The position numbers and the translations under genes were made by a program. This document shows positions 1 to 12,209 of a DNA stretch of 64,000 nt, piece by piece (the stretch's first letter is position 1; the number at the start of each line of letters is the position of its first letter). Source of the DNA: Calonectria ilicicola (taxonomy: Eukaryota > Ascomycota > Sordariomycetes > Hypocreales > Nectriaceae); the NCBI GenBank assembly GCA_020809705.1, contig CP085835.1:806001-870000 (forward strand). The letters are read 5' to 3'. Under the pieces are notes generated by a model. The model saw only the letters and a list, made by a program, of their open reading frames with translations. It was not told where the DNA came from and made no database searches.

Positions 1-1471
1 GATATCGTCATCTCGAAATGAAGATGGTCGGTTTAGTCTCAAAGAAAGCATTTTGTCAAACATGTGAATATACCAAAACAGCCTGATTCTGCGTTGCCGT
101 GATGTTCTTGTCTCTGGTTTCAAAGGTACATCCCGGTGATAGCCTAGCGAGATGCACATTTGGGCAGATGCGGAGAGGTATGTCCAAGCCAAGGAGATCC
201 GGCACCGACCGAGATAGTATGTTGACTTTGATTCGGTTAGCCACCAAGCTTTCTCAAAAACCACATACACATACCACCATAAACAGGGCGAGCGCGAAAT
301 CGAATGTAGATGGAAGGTTAAATGGAAGGTTTGATAGAAACGTGTCCAAACTTCCGCGGCAAAGAACAGCCTGGGACTGCAGCTCTGATTTTAGATCATT
401 GTCTGTTTCAGTACTGGCGCATGCCACTAGCAAGTTTAAAAGGCCACAATGAACGATGAGAATTTCAGCAATTGACGGTTTGCCGGAGTAGACGGCCATG
501 AAGTACTCCAAGAATTGACTAACACTTTCAATTTCGAGGCACCATAAGAATTTAAGGCCGGTTTCCTCTAAAGATTATAATTATTAATTTAAATATACTG
601 TGCTTTGGGAAGGGAATTACCTCTTAATCTTTGCATAGCAGCCATAGCTAGTTGCATCGGGGGCAGCTGGAAGTTATCTGAACTGGCACTTGGAGTCACC
701 AGCCTCGGTTCGAGCACGTTTGACCTTCCACTAGAGTCTCGAACTTGAAGCATGTTCTTTAGGGCTTCTATACTGGATTTTACCTCAGGCAGTGTGCGTA
801 AAGGATGGTGATTGTCTACTGTTTGTTGGACGAAGTCAGTGGCGAAGGTGGCTTGTGCCGTCAAGATGACGTCGTTTTCTAGTTCAGACCCGGATGCATC
901 GTTTGCAGTTGCGGAATGAGAAAATGGAGAAGAGTTGAACGGTGGGATTCTTTTCTGGGCTGTTGTATCTGCATGGACCGATGGCAGGCTATTGTTTGGA
1001 GACGAGGCGATACCATCAACAGCAAGACAAATGCGATCAAGCTTTTTGGAGATATCTTCGAGTTTAGCATCGCTGCAACTAGTTAAGAGTTGAATCAAAG
1101 GTATTGGAACTGTAGGGATACAGACTATGCACTGGATACGAGGACACGCTGTCGCTTCGCGCGAGGCTTAAATCCAGCTGGATATGTGCATGAAATCGCT
1201 TTACGTGAACAGGGACCACACGGATCTACACGGTCGCATCGAACCTACGCGGAACAGACATTAGAAAAGGGTTTTGTCCAATACGCCGAACCTGTGGAGA
1301 ATGTACCTTGCGCTGCCTACATTGGTCACACTGAGATCGTGAGGTTAGCCACAGGATGGAACAGTGAGGTTGGAGTAGTAGCAGTCTCACTGATAATTTC
1401 TGGACAGGGTTGCCGCGGGCCCCAGAGGCTCCGGCTTCCTCAACGTCTGTCTCAAACGTATCGGCTTCCAT
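1..1471 (-). CDS. Zn(II)2Cys6 fungal transcription factor, 3' end beyond window
   Basis: Nuclear DNA-binding regulator, truncated by the left edge. Exons (minus strand): 1471-1391, 1330-1307, 1244-1148, 1109-621, 567-275, 225-<1; all junctions keep frame. The zinc cluster C28-x2-C31-x6-C38-x5-C44-x2-C47-x6-C54 is only complete after splicing: a 24-nt exon carries CDQCRQRK and the next starts VRCDRVDPCGPC. A basic PRAKRQ linker follows, then the fungal-specific TF domain with recognisable pieces such as MCISLGYHRDV and RRIRLFWYIHMFDKMLSLRL. The intron 1147-1110 would be only 38 nt; it is the one junction I am unsure of, but it is the GT-AG choice found that restores frame. The start is the ATG just ahead of the cluster. 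It is divergent from the ABC transporter (about 0.7 kb apart), so it may regulate it (inference). Confidence 0.88.
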
Positions 1472-2176
1472 GATACTGTGGCTGTCGCTTGGTGGGTGGC
1501 GGAATGTCGGTGTGTTTTTCCGCCCGACGATGCGAGCTTTGGAACTGGAAGCCTTTGAGCTTAGTGAGCCTATTTAGCTGGCTCGTCATGTGAAACAGGG
1601 TGTCTTGGCGGGAAGGGCTGGGATCTAGTGTGGAGACCACGATTGCTCTGTAACTCGTCGTATGTCTTGATACAGGGCAGCGCAATTGGCTAGAGCGTAT
1701 TTAGCTACCGTCTAGCTTTCTTTTTTGGCAGCCCAAATTGCGTCCATGCCAGGCTTCTCAATCAAAAGGATGTCATTGTCATCTCTCGCAGTGGCCTGCC
1801 CCACTTCCTCCCCACCACATCTCACATCGGCATCTCGGTGCGTCCGTAATGCCGCCGTGGTCGCGCTGCTGAGAGAGAACTTCGCTATTTCGGACACAAC
1901 CACTGCAATGCAGATACCGAAATCTTCAAATTTGACAAACAAGTGTACTTTTGCTCGGGTGCTGCCTAGCTGTAGTAAATGCTTGGGCAAAATGCCAAGA
2001 TTATTAGATCCCCACACAGCTTTGATTAAAACCCACGATATCCCATTCTTGTGAGCTAGCATACCTTTATGGAACGCGGTTTTCGTTTTTTCTTTGTCGC
2101 CATCCTCCTTTTCTATCTCAATTATTGAAGTATTGAAAGCCGTCTTCCCGATTCTTTCCCTCTGCTTAAGGTCGCC
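1472..2176. other. Divergent intergenic region, regulator/ABC transporter
   Basis: This 705-nt stretch lies between the two divergent start codons and probably holds both promoters. A 180-codon open frame on the minus strand (1712-2254) overlaps the transporter start and matches nothing I know. No clear TATA box is seen. Confidence 0.5.
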
Positions 2177-5100
2177 ATGACGTCCCCAATCGCAGAGAAA
2201 GAGAGTCCTGGGACTAGCAAAGGATCGGGTTCCTTTGACCATAATGTCAATCAAGAGTCGAGTACGACCACCAATGGAAGGTCAAGCTTCAAGGATTACA
2301 TGGTGAGATTCAACATGGTTCGTTAATCCCCTTGAATATTCATAATAACTGGTTTAGCGTATCTTTACCTTTGCGGGTCCTAACGATTATGCCCTCCTTT
2401 CAATCGCTCTTATTGCTGCTCTGGGCTCTGGTACCGCATTCGCCATGGTTAATTTGGTTATCGGAGATTTCATTTCCATCATTTCCGCATTTAATGCTGG
2501 GTCAGCTCCAAGCAACTTCATGTCTGATGTGTCCAAAACTGCGTAGGTTCCCACCCCTGAGCTTGGAGACTTTGATATCTAACAACTCTTCCAAGTCTTT
2601 ATTTTGTCTACATTGGAATCGCTAGATTCGTACTTACATATGTCTATTCTTCTCTTCTAACCTATGTCGCTCTCAACATTACTCGAAACCTCCGCCACGG
2701 ATACTTGAAGTCAGCTCTTGGACAGGAAGTAGGATTTTTTGACCGTGGCGCTGGAGGCTCCATCTCCATGCAAGCCACTTCTAACGGGAAATTAATTCAA
2801 TCTGGTATTTCTGAAAAGCTAGGCCAAATATTCCAAGCGTTGGCAACCTTTGTGGCAGCTTTCATCATCGCCTTTGTTAGCCAATGGAAGCTGACTCTTA
2901 TCCTCACATCCATTGTGCCCGCCTTGTTGTTGGTCGGAGGAGTTGGAGGCACCCTTGATGCTGGTATTGAGACGAAAATCCTCAAAATCCATGCTCAAGC
3001 TGGGTCTTTTGCTGAAACAGTTCTCGCTAGTGTGCGAACAACAAAGGCCTTTAGTTTGGAAAGCAAAATGGCCCAGCAATACTCCAGAATTCTTCACCAG
3101 GGAAAAGTTCTAGGTGATAAAAAGAACATAATCTATAGCTTCATGTTTGCAGGAGAGTTTTTTATCATCTTTGCTGCAATGAGCTTGGCCTTTTGGCAGG
3201 GAACCAGCATGATTTCTCGAGGAGAAGTATCCAAAATTGGTACAATATTCACGTATGTGGGACATTTCTTCCATGTCAGCTGGTCTTTATTGTTGACAGC
3301 CATCTCCTTTTCACCTTGTGTTACTTTAATGGCACCCGAGTTCAAGGCTAACCTTACGTTTTCATAGTGTGTTGTTTTCAGTCATCATGGCCGCCTCCAC
3401 GCTTAACTCCATTGCACCACACACGGTCACCTTTAGTCGTGCAGCAACAGCCGCAGGCGAATTGTTTGAACTGATAGATCGAAAGTCCGACATTAATCCT
3501 TTCGATGACTCCGGCGAGACCCCTGATACCACCTCTGGGTCTATTGAAATCAACAATGTCGTATTTAGCTATCCTACCCGCCCCAATGTTCGCGTTCTTG
3601 ATGAATATTCACTCTCGATTCCAGAAGGAAAAGTAACAGCACTTGTTGTAGGTAGTTTCATTCCCGAGACGTGGAAGTTATCACTGACATTTTCTTTTTA
3701 GGGTGCTAGCGGATCTGGCAAAAGCACAATCATCGGCCTTCTTGAGCGCTGGTATAATCCAAACGCCGGTACTATCAAATTAGATGGCAAGAATATTGAA
3801 GAATACAACCTCAGATGGCTCCGTACTCATGTACGTCTCGTACAACAGGAACCTATTCTATTTGATGGCACCGTATTTGAGAATATTTGTAATGGATTGG
3901 TTGGGACAAAGTGGGAGAATAGTCCCCGCGATCAGAAGCTCGAGCGAGTTCAAGCTGCCGCCAAGATAGCTTTCGCCGATGACTTTATCCAGGAGCTTCC
4001 TGATGGCTATGATACTCGAATTGGTGAGAGAGGTGGTCTTTTATCCGGTGGCCAAAAACAACGAATCGCTATTGCTCGAAGTATCATCTCAGAGCCAAAG
4101 GTGCTGCTTCTGGACGAAGCCACAAGTGCTCTGGACCCTCACGCGGAAGGCATTGTACAAAAGGCTCTTGATGAAGCTTCAAAAGACCGAACAACCATTG
4201 TCATCGCTCATAAGCTCAAGACAATCCAAAACGCCGACAATATTGTTGTCATGAAACAGGGCAGAATTGTTGAGCAAGGCCGACATGATGATCTAGTTGC
4301 CCGTGGTGGTTCCTATACCGCTTTGGTTAAAGCTCAAGATATCTCTGCTAATAAAGCCGCTCAAGGCTCAGAGGACGGCTCAGATGATACCGACGTTGAA
4401 ATCGATCTCAAGGAAACAAACACGCTGCAAAAGAGACAATCTGAAACCGAAAGGCTAGTGGCTGCGCAAAGCCAAGAGGATTATAGTCTACATCGAGGGG
4501 TTGGTATATTTAAAACAATCTTCAGGCTTTTCAAATTAACACCAGAAATCAAAAAGTGGCATGTACTTATCATGATCACATGCATTGTTGGAGGTGGGCT
4601 ACTTTCTGACTCGTACAGATTCTGCACGAATACTAACCATTGAGCAGCTGGAGTTTATCCTGGGCAAACAATTCTCTTAGGCCGAGTCATGGATGTCTTT
4701 AAAGCATCCAATATGCAAAAGAAGGCAAACTTTCTGTCCTTGATGTTTTTTGTCATGGCACTTGGTTTGCTCATCGTGTATGGCATTTTGGGTTGGGCGA
4801 CCAATGTTATTTCACAAGTACGTTTCTCGCCCACAATACCTGGGAGGCAGACCTTTTGCTTACGATTAAATTTAGACATTTGCGGAAAAGATTCGGACTG
4901 AAATGTTTGCATCCATGCTTCGACAAGACCTCCGCTTCTTCGATCGTCCAGAAAATACCGTTGGTGCACTAACGAGCAGGATCGACTCATATGCTCAGTC
5001 TATTTTTGAGCTCATGGGCTTCAACATTGCGATTATAGCCATGGCTTTTGTGTCTGTTATAGTTTGCAGCATCTTATCGATATCCTTTTCCTGGAAGCTT

Positions 5101-6601
5101 GGCCTTGTTGGCGTTTTCGCCGGAATGCCTCCTATGATTTTGGCGGGATATACGAGAATTCGCCTTGAAACCAAAATGGACTCTGATATCGATAAGAAGT
5201 TTTCAAAGAGCGCCTCGATTGCCTCAGAAACTGTGACTGCTATTCGAACTGTGTCCTCGCTAGCCATCGAGGATGATATCCTTCGCAGGTACACTGCCGA
5301 GCTTGATTCCGCTACAAAGAAGTCCCGAATTCCATTGTTTACTATGATGATTTGGTTCTCTTTAACGCAGTCTATTGAGTATTTCATCCTGGCACTTGGA
5401 TTTTGGTATGGTTCCAAGCTAGTTTCCCAGGGCCAGATTACATTTTACCAGTTCTTCGTATCCTTCATGGCCGTTTATTTTTCTGGACAGGGTTGTGGCC
5501 AAATGTTCAGCTTCGCAAGCAGTATGTCGTCTCTAACGCCACTATAAATGGCCACTATAAATGATTATTCCCTTATTAAATTACTCAATTAACTGTCTAT
5601 GCAGGTTTCACCAAGGCTAATTCGGCTGCCAATTACTTTTTCTGGCTTCGTAGTCTCGAACCAACGATTCAAGAGACGGCTGAAAACAAATTGAACGGAC
5701 CAGCTGAAGGATGTAAATCCTATGACTTTAAAGATGTTCAATTCGCATACCCCCTCGCCCCTCTGAAGCGAGTGTTGAAGGGTATTTCATTAAAGGCAAG
5801 AGACATGGCCCTTCACACTATTCACAAGATAGCTAACACTAGCGATAGATCGACCCCGGTCAATTTGTGGCATTTGTAGGAGCATCTGGTAAATTGACCT
5901 ATGATAATTCATACATACGTCCACATTAGCTAACTTGTCTTCTAGGCTGTGGTAAAAGCACAATGATTTCGCTCCTAGAACGATTCTATGACCCAACAAC
6001 TGGCAGCATTATCATCGATGGCAAAAGCCCTCTTTCTGACCTCAACCCTCGTCTTTATCGCAACCATGTTTCTCTCGTCCAGCAAGAACCCATTCTTTTC
6101 CCAGGAAGTATCCGCGACAATATTGCTATGGGTATCCACCAACAAACCAGCATTTCAGAGGATCAATCTGTGGAGGAAAAGGCCATTGAGGCCGCTTGTA
6201 GGGCAGCCAACGCATGGGAATTTGTCAGCTCCTTGCCAGAAGGACTTCACACACCTTGTGGAACAGGGGGAAGCCAACTTTCGGGTGGTCAAAGACAGCG
6301 CATTGCCATCGCTCGAGCTCTAATTCGCGACCCGAATGTCATCCTCTTGGACGAAGCTACGAGTGCGCTTGATACCGAGTCGGAAAAAATCGTTCAGTCA
6401 GCGCTGATGGAAGCTGCAAAGTCATCAAATAGGATTACGATTGCTGTTGCACACCGGTTGTCAACGATTCGCGACGCCGATTGCATATTCGTATTCTACG
6501 GGGGTCATATCGTTGAAATTGGTACTCACTCTGACTTGATTGCTCAGGGAGGAATGTATAAGAAGATGTGCGAAGCCCAGAGTCTGGACTCATCAGTCTG
6601 A
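2177..6601 (+). CDS. Full-size ABC-B multidrug/efflux transporter
   Basis: ATP-driven exporter (MDR/Pmd1/leptomycin-resistance type), plasma membrane by family knowledge. Ten exons: 2177-2302, 2358-2542, 2596-3252, 3368-3647, 3702-4593, 4648-4817, 4876-5521, 5605-5795, 5849-5888, 5946-6601, giving 1280 aa. Order is TMD1-NBD1-TMD2-NBD2. NBD1 has Walker A GASGSGKST (417-425), signature LSGGQKQRIAIAR, Walker B VLLLDEATSALD and H-loop IVIAHKL. NBD2 has GASGCGKST (1060-1068), LSGGQRQRIAIAR, VILLDEATSALD and AVAHRLST. Both ATP sites look intact. The N-terminus is a polar Ser/Thr-rich tail of about 42 residues. Intron 5796-5848 starts with GC (GCAAGA) instead of GT. The substrate cannot be told from sequence; the divergent Zn2Cys6 gene is a plausible regulator. 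Confidence 0.95.
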
Positions 6602-7471
6602 CACACACACTGACTTGTTGTCCCCCTTTTCTTCCCTCCTTTTCTTTATTTCTCTCCATTTGACGAATTAAGTGGTTAATAATTTCTTAAATCATAATAG
6701 ACATTAGTTCATTCATAGATATAGTGATGGTTGGGATATAGTTATAGAATGACCTTTTCATTCCTAAATTAGTCACATTATGCACAAGCCCGTGACAAGC
6801 CCACTCATCTCAACTCAAGCCAGTTCCCAATCTATTGGGAATTTTTACACCGTGGGCAGATTTTAGAAGGCGACTTACTAGGTAGGGCTAAGTAAGACGT
6901 GGCTATCACAAGTCAAAAGTCTCGACCCACGACGATGCATTTCTGGCGTTGTGTGGCGTTAGTAGTGAGACATTGAAGGCAAGAATCTGCCCAGATGACT
7001 GAAGGGGTCAAGAAAGTGCCATGGCCATTAGTGCTCTGTCTGTCTTCGACTCAATTTCTCTTTTCATTTACATATGTCAACCTTCAAGGCAATTGCTCTT
7101 AGCCAGGCAGTTTTGGTCAACGTAGCTATTCTGGAGGACTTCAAAAGAATGTGGCGGCCCGCGCCGTCGATAGCGCCTCAGCTACTCGAATGGCGCTGAT
7201 GAGCCCGATAATCTAGACCAGTTCAGTTATCACAAGACCCACTACGCAACTTGCTTCTGCTAGTCCTTAGCCCAGCTCGCCACAACTCACTAGCTCTTTT
7301 GAAAAAGGTGGGCTAAATCAATAGTCTTATGCCTACTAAGGATCTAGAACCTAATAGTGACATTATGGCCAAACGGAAGCTACAAAAGGTACCCAGTAAC
7401 CCCTCCCAGTCAACAAAAATGATACTCTCAACCTCCAATTGAAGCTCCCACCGAAATTCGTTCCCATCACC
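6602..7471. other. Intergenic, transporter 3' side and propeller-gene promoter
   Basis: The stretch holds a CA run and pyrimidine-rich tract just after the transporter stop and otherwise no recognisable gene. The last about 100 nt probably form the leader of the next gene; I see no clear TATA box. Confidence 0.4.
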
Positions 7472-8518
7472 ATGGTAGTCCAAAATCTCGATATCCGTTG
7501 GTGGGCAGAGTTTGATGACAAGGCTCCTGTTGAGACAGTCGTCACAGACAAGTACGTGTAGGCCGGTACCAACGGATATGTCTATCGTTTCGATAGAAAT
7601 AGTGGCGAAAAGTTGGCCACGCAAGATTTACCCGGATATGGTCACCATCCAGTATCGATAGCGCTGTCGCCAGATAATCATCTGATCATCGCGATTCACG
7701 GGTATCTAATCTCACTCGACACAAATTCTCTGGACATTTTGTGGTACAGATCGGTGCCTGAGTGGGATGGGTTAATCCATCTTGCCTTGACGAAAAGTGG
7801 CATATATGCCGCCTCAGCAGGTGTCGTATGCCAATATGACTACACCAACTCAGGCGCACCCAAAGTAACAAGAGTTTCAAGCGCGAAAGCTGAAACACGG
7901 CTCTCCGTCCGTGAAGATATTGGTGTTTTTCTCACCGGGATAGCTGGATACGTCACTTATGTTGACAAGGGCGAAATCAGATGGACAAAACGACTCGACA
8001 ACGTGTCTGGTGTCACATCTGTTATTTTCAAGGACCTCCAGGGGCTGTTCGCTGGTGGTGACGGCTATGTCTACGAACTCAACGAATTCAGTGGCGAAAT
8101 ACTGACTACGGCTGACGTCGGCGCACATGCTGAAGGTTATGCAGAGGTCAACTTCATCATGGAGCCCGACTACAATCGTTTGTATGTGGGAACAAATGGC
8201 TTTGGGGTGTGCCTCAACACGATAGGTCTCGAGGTCAAATATGCCCGAAGTTTCCCAAAATCTGGCAACCACATCACAGCCGTCTGTTCAATTCAGGGCA
8301 CTGCTATGTTCGGGTCGCAAGGACGTGTTTTCCAGTTGGATGAGGATGGTGAAATTGTGGGAAGAAACGACATGAGCGGGTACGGCGACAGCAATAATAA
8401 CGTTACCTTTCTTGCACCCGATCACGTTCTTACCTCTCCCGACGGTTATCTGGCAATGATGAAAATGGAAGTCGTTCCTGAAATCGTGACTTTCAACGAC
8501 GAAGATGACGGTTTTTAG
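7472..8518 (+). CDS. Beta-propeller (quinoprotein/WD-like) protein interrupted by in-frame TAG
   Basis: Reading from the ATG at 7472 (strong context CATCACCATGG) gives 29 codons, a TAG at 7559-7561, then an open frame to 8518. Uninterrupted length would be 348 aa. Repeats of the pattern AGG/TNGYVYxxxxxSGE (for example AGTNGYVYRFDRNSGEK near the start and AGGDGYVYELNEFSGEI in the middle) show propeller blades of a PQQ/quinoprotein-like fold; no signal peptide is seen. The TAG falls inside one such blade. The segment 7552-7596 (45 nt, 15 codons) starts GTACGT and ends TAG, and removing it keeps frame (AA|A = Lys) and deletes the stop. So the gene is either a recent nonsense allele or has an intronised blade strand. 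Function unknown. Confidence 0.7.
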
Positions 8519-8940
8519 AAGCACCTCTAGATTAAACTAGCTATACTTTAAACTAAGAGAATCCAGGTGTATAGTAATGATCAATATGGACCAAAATAAA
8601 TCAATATATGATTGCATATTGAAGCGTACTTGAGTTTGTTGGCAGGTCCAAGTTCATATTTTCCCACTATTAGGTTTTTTCGTGATTTCAAAAGCTAATT
8701 AAACCTACAATGTAGCCCTGTGATTGATAAGGCTTCGTTTTAGTGCTATCTATCTGCATCCTCAAGACGGTCATATCGACACAGGGTGGTTTGGGTGCAA
8801 TATATTGTCACTGCGAGAATGGTACGTTAAGAAAATATTATAATATAACCATGATAAATTGATGATAAATACTAGTCATTGCCTCATGATTTTCGAATAC
8901 CAGAATACACGCTACCAAGTGAATCGTCTATCGGGCGCCC
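8519..8940. other. Convergent intergenic region
   Basis: This AT-rich 422-nt gap between two convergent genes presumably holds their 3' ends. I see nothing else in it. Confidence 0.4.
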
Positions 8941-10417
8941 TTACTGCCTGCTACTATACATAACCTCGGCCGTCACAACTACATTGATGCCTTTGTCGGA
9001 CAAACTATGAGGCTCACCTCCGAAAATTTCATCAGAGCTTTTTCCTTCAGCAGTGGCATAAGCCCTCACTTCTGTAATCGGCGCTGAGACCGTGGTTTGG
9101 GTCTTTGTGTTATCTTCGAGATCTTTACCAGGCTTGATCCATAGTTTAGCCTCGTCATCATCAAAGGCCTTTTTCGCAGATTCAGAGTCATCAGCAGATT
9201 CTAGTTCTATGGCATCATTTGCCCGTCGACTGAACTGTCTTCGGTTCTTGGAGATGAAAGATCCCCTGGGGGCTTTTTGCGAGGCGCCTGACGTTCCGGA
9301 GGTGCCATAGCTTCCCATGTGAGAGCCGAAAATTCCAGGCAGAAGACGCACGACCAGGGGTTTCAAAGAACTAGCAGAGGCGCAGACCACGCAACCAGTA
9401 AGCTCAGCGTACATCCAAGACAACTCATTTGCGAGGCCCCATGTGTAGTTCTCGCTGCTGAACAGGTGTACTGTGAGCACACAGTTATATGTTGCGACAA
9501 TGATGACACTATTCTCCAATTAGCTCAATCATATGACTATCGGATGACTTTGGGGGAAACTAACAATCCTCCTGTGGCGAAAAGAACTAGGAGTGATATC
9601 TTTTGACGTGTCGGGATCTGTAGTGGGATAACGATCCGCAGCGGTAGAAGAAGGATGACTAGATCCATCACGACGTTCGCAACAGATGCAGCCAAGAAGA
9701 ACCTAAACTTGTTGATGCATGTTCCTGTTGCCTGTGCCTCGAGGTTCCAGGCAGCATATATCGGCCGACAGCCAAAAAGGCTGATGAAGGCATAAATTAT
9801 GCCGTATGAAACGAAACACACAACAAGTATCTGGACGGTAATTCGAAACTTTCGCTCGGGACAGAGTCGTAGATAGAAGAAGAGCAGCGAGACTTTGGCA
9901 ATGTCGGACGACAGCATGTAAAAGATGTTGACTGGAACCGTCCACTAGAAACAAGACAGGTTAGCTATTGTTAGAGACGCTTTGTACTTGAGGTAACATA
10001 CCTTGAGTAATGTTTCATACTCTGCCAGAGTCACTTGCCAGAAGTTTTTGGCACATCCTCCATAGGAAACCACTGTGCATGGTGAGCATCAGAGTGGAGA
10101 GCAAGATGGGGGAGGGGTTTAAGCTTACTTCCCATAGTGCAGCCATAAAAGACCCAGCAGCAGATCAAAGCTGCTCCGGTGAGGTCTGGATTTAATGTTA
10201 GAATGAGTAAGTAATCGGCTTAGACTGGTTACCTGCAGTCATCTAAGCGTAATGAATTCTTCATGAGACGGAGGCGGGTGAATATGCGCAAGACGTAAAT
10301 GATGGTCGCAAAAGTGAATAACACGGCTCCGGTGGTACGTTGAGTTGTTGCCATTGACCCGGTGGACCAGCGGTCCTCGCCCGTTGGCGGGGCCATCATG
10401 TAGCCGTCGCTGGACAT
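8941..10417 (-). CDS. SAT4/PTH11-type rhodopsin-like integral membrane protein
   Basis: Five exons: 10417-10237, 10185-10129, 10072-10002, 9944-9565, 9508-8941, giving 418 aa. The order fits the fungal seven-helix SAT4 (rhodopsin domain) family: helix 1 (TGAVLFTFATIIYVLRIFTR), LRLDDY, helix 2 with CCWVFYGCTMG, the YMLSSDIAKVSLLFFYLRL helix, the CRPIYAAWNL loop, NVVMDLVILLLPL, a later helix (FVIIVATYNCV), then the NYTWGLANELSWMYAELTGCVVCASASSLKPL end typical of the family. A polar cytoplasmic tail of about 130 residues follows. Intron 1 (10236-10186) must start with GC (GCAGGT) to hold frame. Some family members are surface-sensing GPCR-like proteins; the role here is unknown. Its start is divergent from the SDR gene 1.8 kb away. 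Confidence 0.9.
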
Positions 10418-12209
10418 TGTGTTGTTTGGTTGGGGTTGACACTGTCAAAGAGGCACTCGTTTCATCCAGACAATGAATCCGAGAGGTTTTTTCTGGTGAC
10501 TGATCGCGACATTATCTATCAATTCTGCTCCTCGGTAACAGATGGCATGCAATAATCAAGGCAAATTGTAAAGATCTGCAGCGGGACGGCGCATGCTTCT
10601 TTTCTTTTTCAAGGCGCTGTAACGCGCTGTTGTTGGGTCCGGCGTCTCCAATCATGCTGGCCAGTTTCACGACCCTTCCTATCAAGCCGAAGCAAGGGTG
10701 GGGATTTTTTTTCTTTTGGCTGCTGGTGCTGTGACCTATCAACTCGTGCGCTTGACGATGCTGCAGCAATCCCTCTGTAGGCAGTACGAGAATGCTACGC
10801 TGGAGTATGTGCGCGTCTGCGAGGGCAGATGGGGCTGAGAAAAAATAAAATTGGGGATACTGCAATAAAAAACTCTTCCCTGCAATCAATTCGTAACCCC
10901 AGCCGACTGATCTTGGTGGCGGGATTCTCGTGGAGAGGGATGCTTTGGTGCATTAGTTGCGAACTCCGGACGGGTGTACTCAGTCCATGATCCGTGAATC
11001 AATCTATGGCACATTTCGCTGTGGCCAATGCGGTAGAGGCCAGTGTCCCGTAGAGGGCTAAATGAGCACGACACCCTTGTGCGGCAACACGTTTCCCGGG
11101 GCCTGGATGGCTTCGTGGCTTCAAGCCCTATGCCTGTCGCGGTCCACTTTGACGTGGCGACGGTGGCATTGCCTGCAGACGTTTCGTTTCCAGTGCCTTG
11201 CATGCTCGTGACAGGAACGCTGCTTTTTCCGCTATGCGAAAAGCAATTCGACGCCTACTTTGTGCGCTTTGGCCAAAAAATCAGGTCATGTTGGGAATTT
11301 TTGAAAAAGCCTCATCTGGGCGTCGAGCTGAAGAATTTGACACGCAAGGGCCCCTGCTGCCTTCTTGGCCGGTTGCGTCGCAGTGTATCTACAGCTAATC
11401 GTGTTGGACGCGCCCAGACGGCGCAAGATGTGATAATTGACAGCAGCCTTACATGGCGTCTTCAAAGGGGGAAACCGCAGACGAAGCGTCGGTTGGCCGA
11501 CCCAATAACGGCTCGATAGCGCCGCGCAGGAACAGGACGGCGGCGGCGATGGCGTCGGCGATGGCGTCGGAAACGGCCGCCCACCTGACGGTGCGGCCCC
11601 ATCCTTCAGGGGCTTCGGGAAGACAGGGATGCGGCTGCATATCCATCGGGATTCAGCTGATAGGGCGGATATAGGGCGATTCAATGGTGCTGCAACGCTC
11701 CCAACACCAACAGTAGCTCCACGAGAGAACAAGTGGGCCAGGGCTCGAATAAGAAACCGTTGGCCCCGTCTATCCCCGAAGGACACAAAAAAGCAAAGAC
11801 TTACACTTCTCTTGGGCTTATGGGCCAAGAGGGCCCCTGGGAATAGCGCTGAAGAGGGCCCAAATGAAGGCTAGTGGCAAGTTGCGGGTTACCACTTGTG
11901 ATTCTCATCAATGCTCGGCCTTCCGAAGCAGTGATTGAGGCTAACCAGGGGGGCTTACTCGCCCCTCAGGCTCAGGGTATCACCGAAATGCCAGAGGATC
12001 GGATCCCCCAATGACCCTGCCATCACCCGATCCCTGGGTTCCCCATATCGCCTCTTGCTAGGGGACGAGAACAAGGACTAGATTAGCGGCCGCGGCGGTG
12101 GAATCGAGGGGCTCTCATATATAAGAAATCAGATCTAGCCCCGTGCGCGTCCCCGAGGTCTTCATCTAGCAGTACTCTGAACCTTAATTGACGAGATCAA
12201 GGACACACA
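10418..12209. other. Long divergent intergenic region
   Basis: No gene is recognised in 1.8 kb. Open frames here (for example 11043-11519 plus, 11286-11828 minus) lie in GC-rich DNA and resemble no family. A 12-bp tandem duplication (GGCGATGGCGTC at 11545-11556 and 11557-11568) sits inside a GGC-rich patch. The right end holds the SDR promoter. Confidence 0.5.
12118..12125 (+). promoter_or_regulatory. TATA box of the SDR gene
   Basis: TATATAAG lies 85-92 nt upstream of the ATG at 12210, a usual fungal distance. Confidence 0.6.

Noticed and set aside
1712..2254. 180-codon open frame on the minus strand overlapping the transporter start
   Set aside because: It covers the transporter's first exon in antisense and has no recognisable domain; probably a shadow.
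7559..7561. Programmed stop-codon readthrough at the TAG
   Set aside because: The known fungal readthrough context (UGA followed by CUA) is absent, so nonsense or splicing is more likely.
10512..11874. Several open frames on both strands in the GC-rich intergenic region
   Set aside because: High GC keeps frames open by chance; the translations are low complexity and resemble no family.
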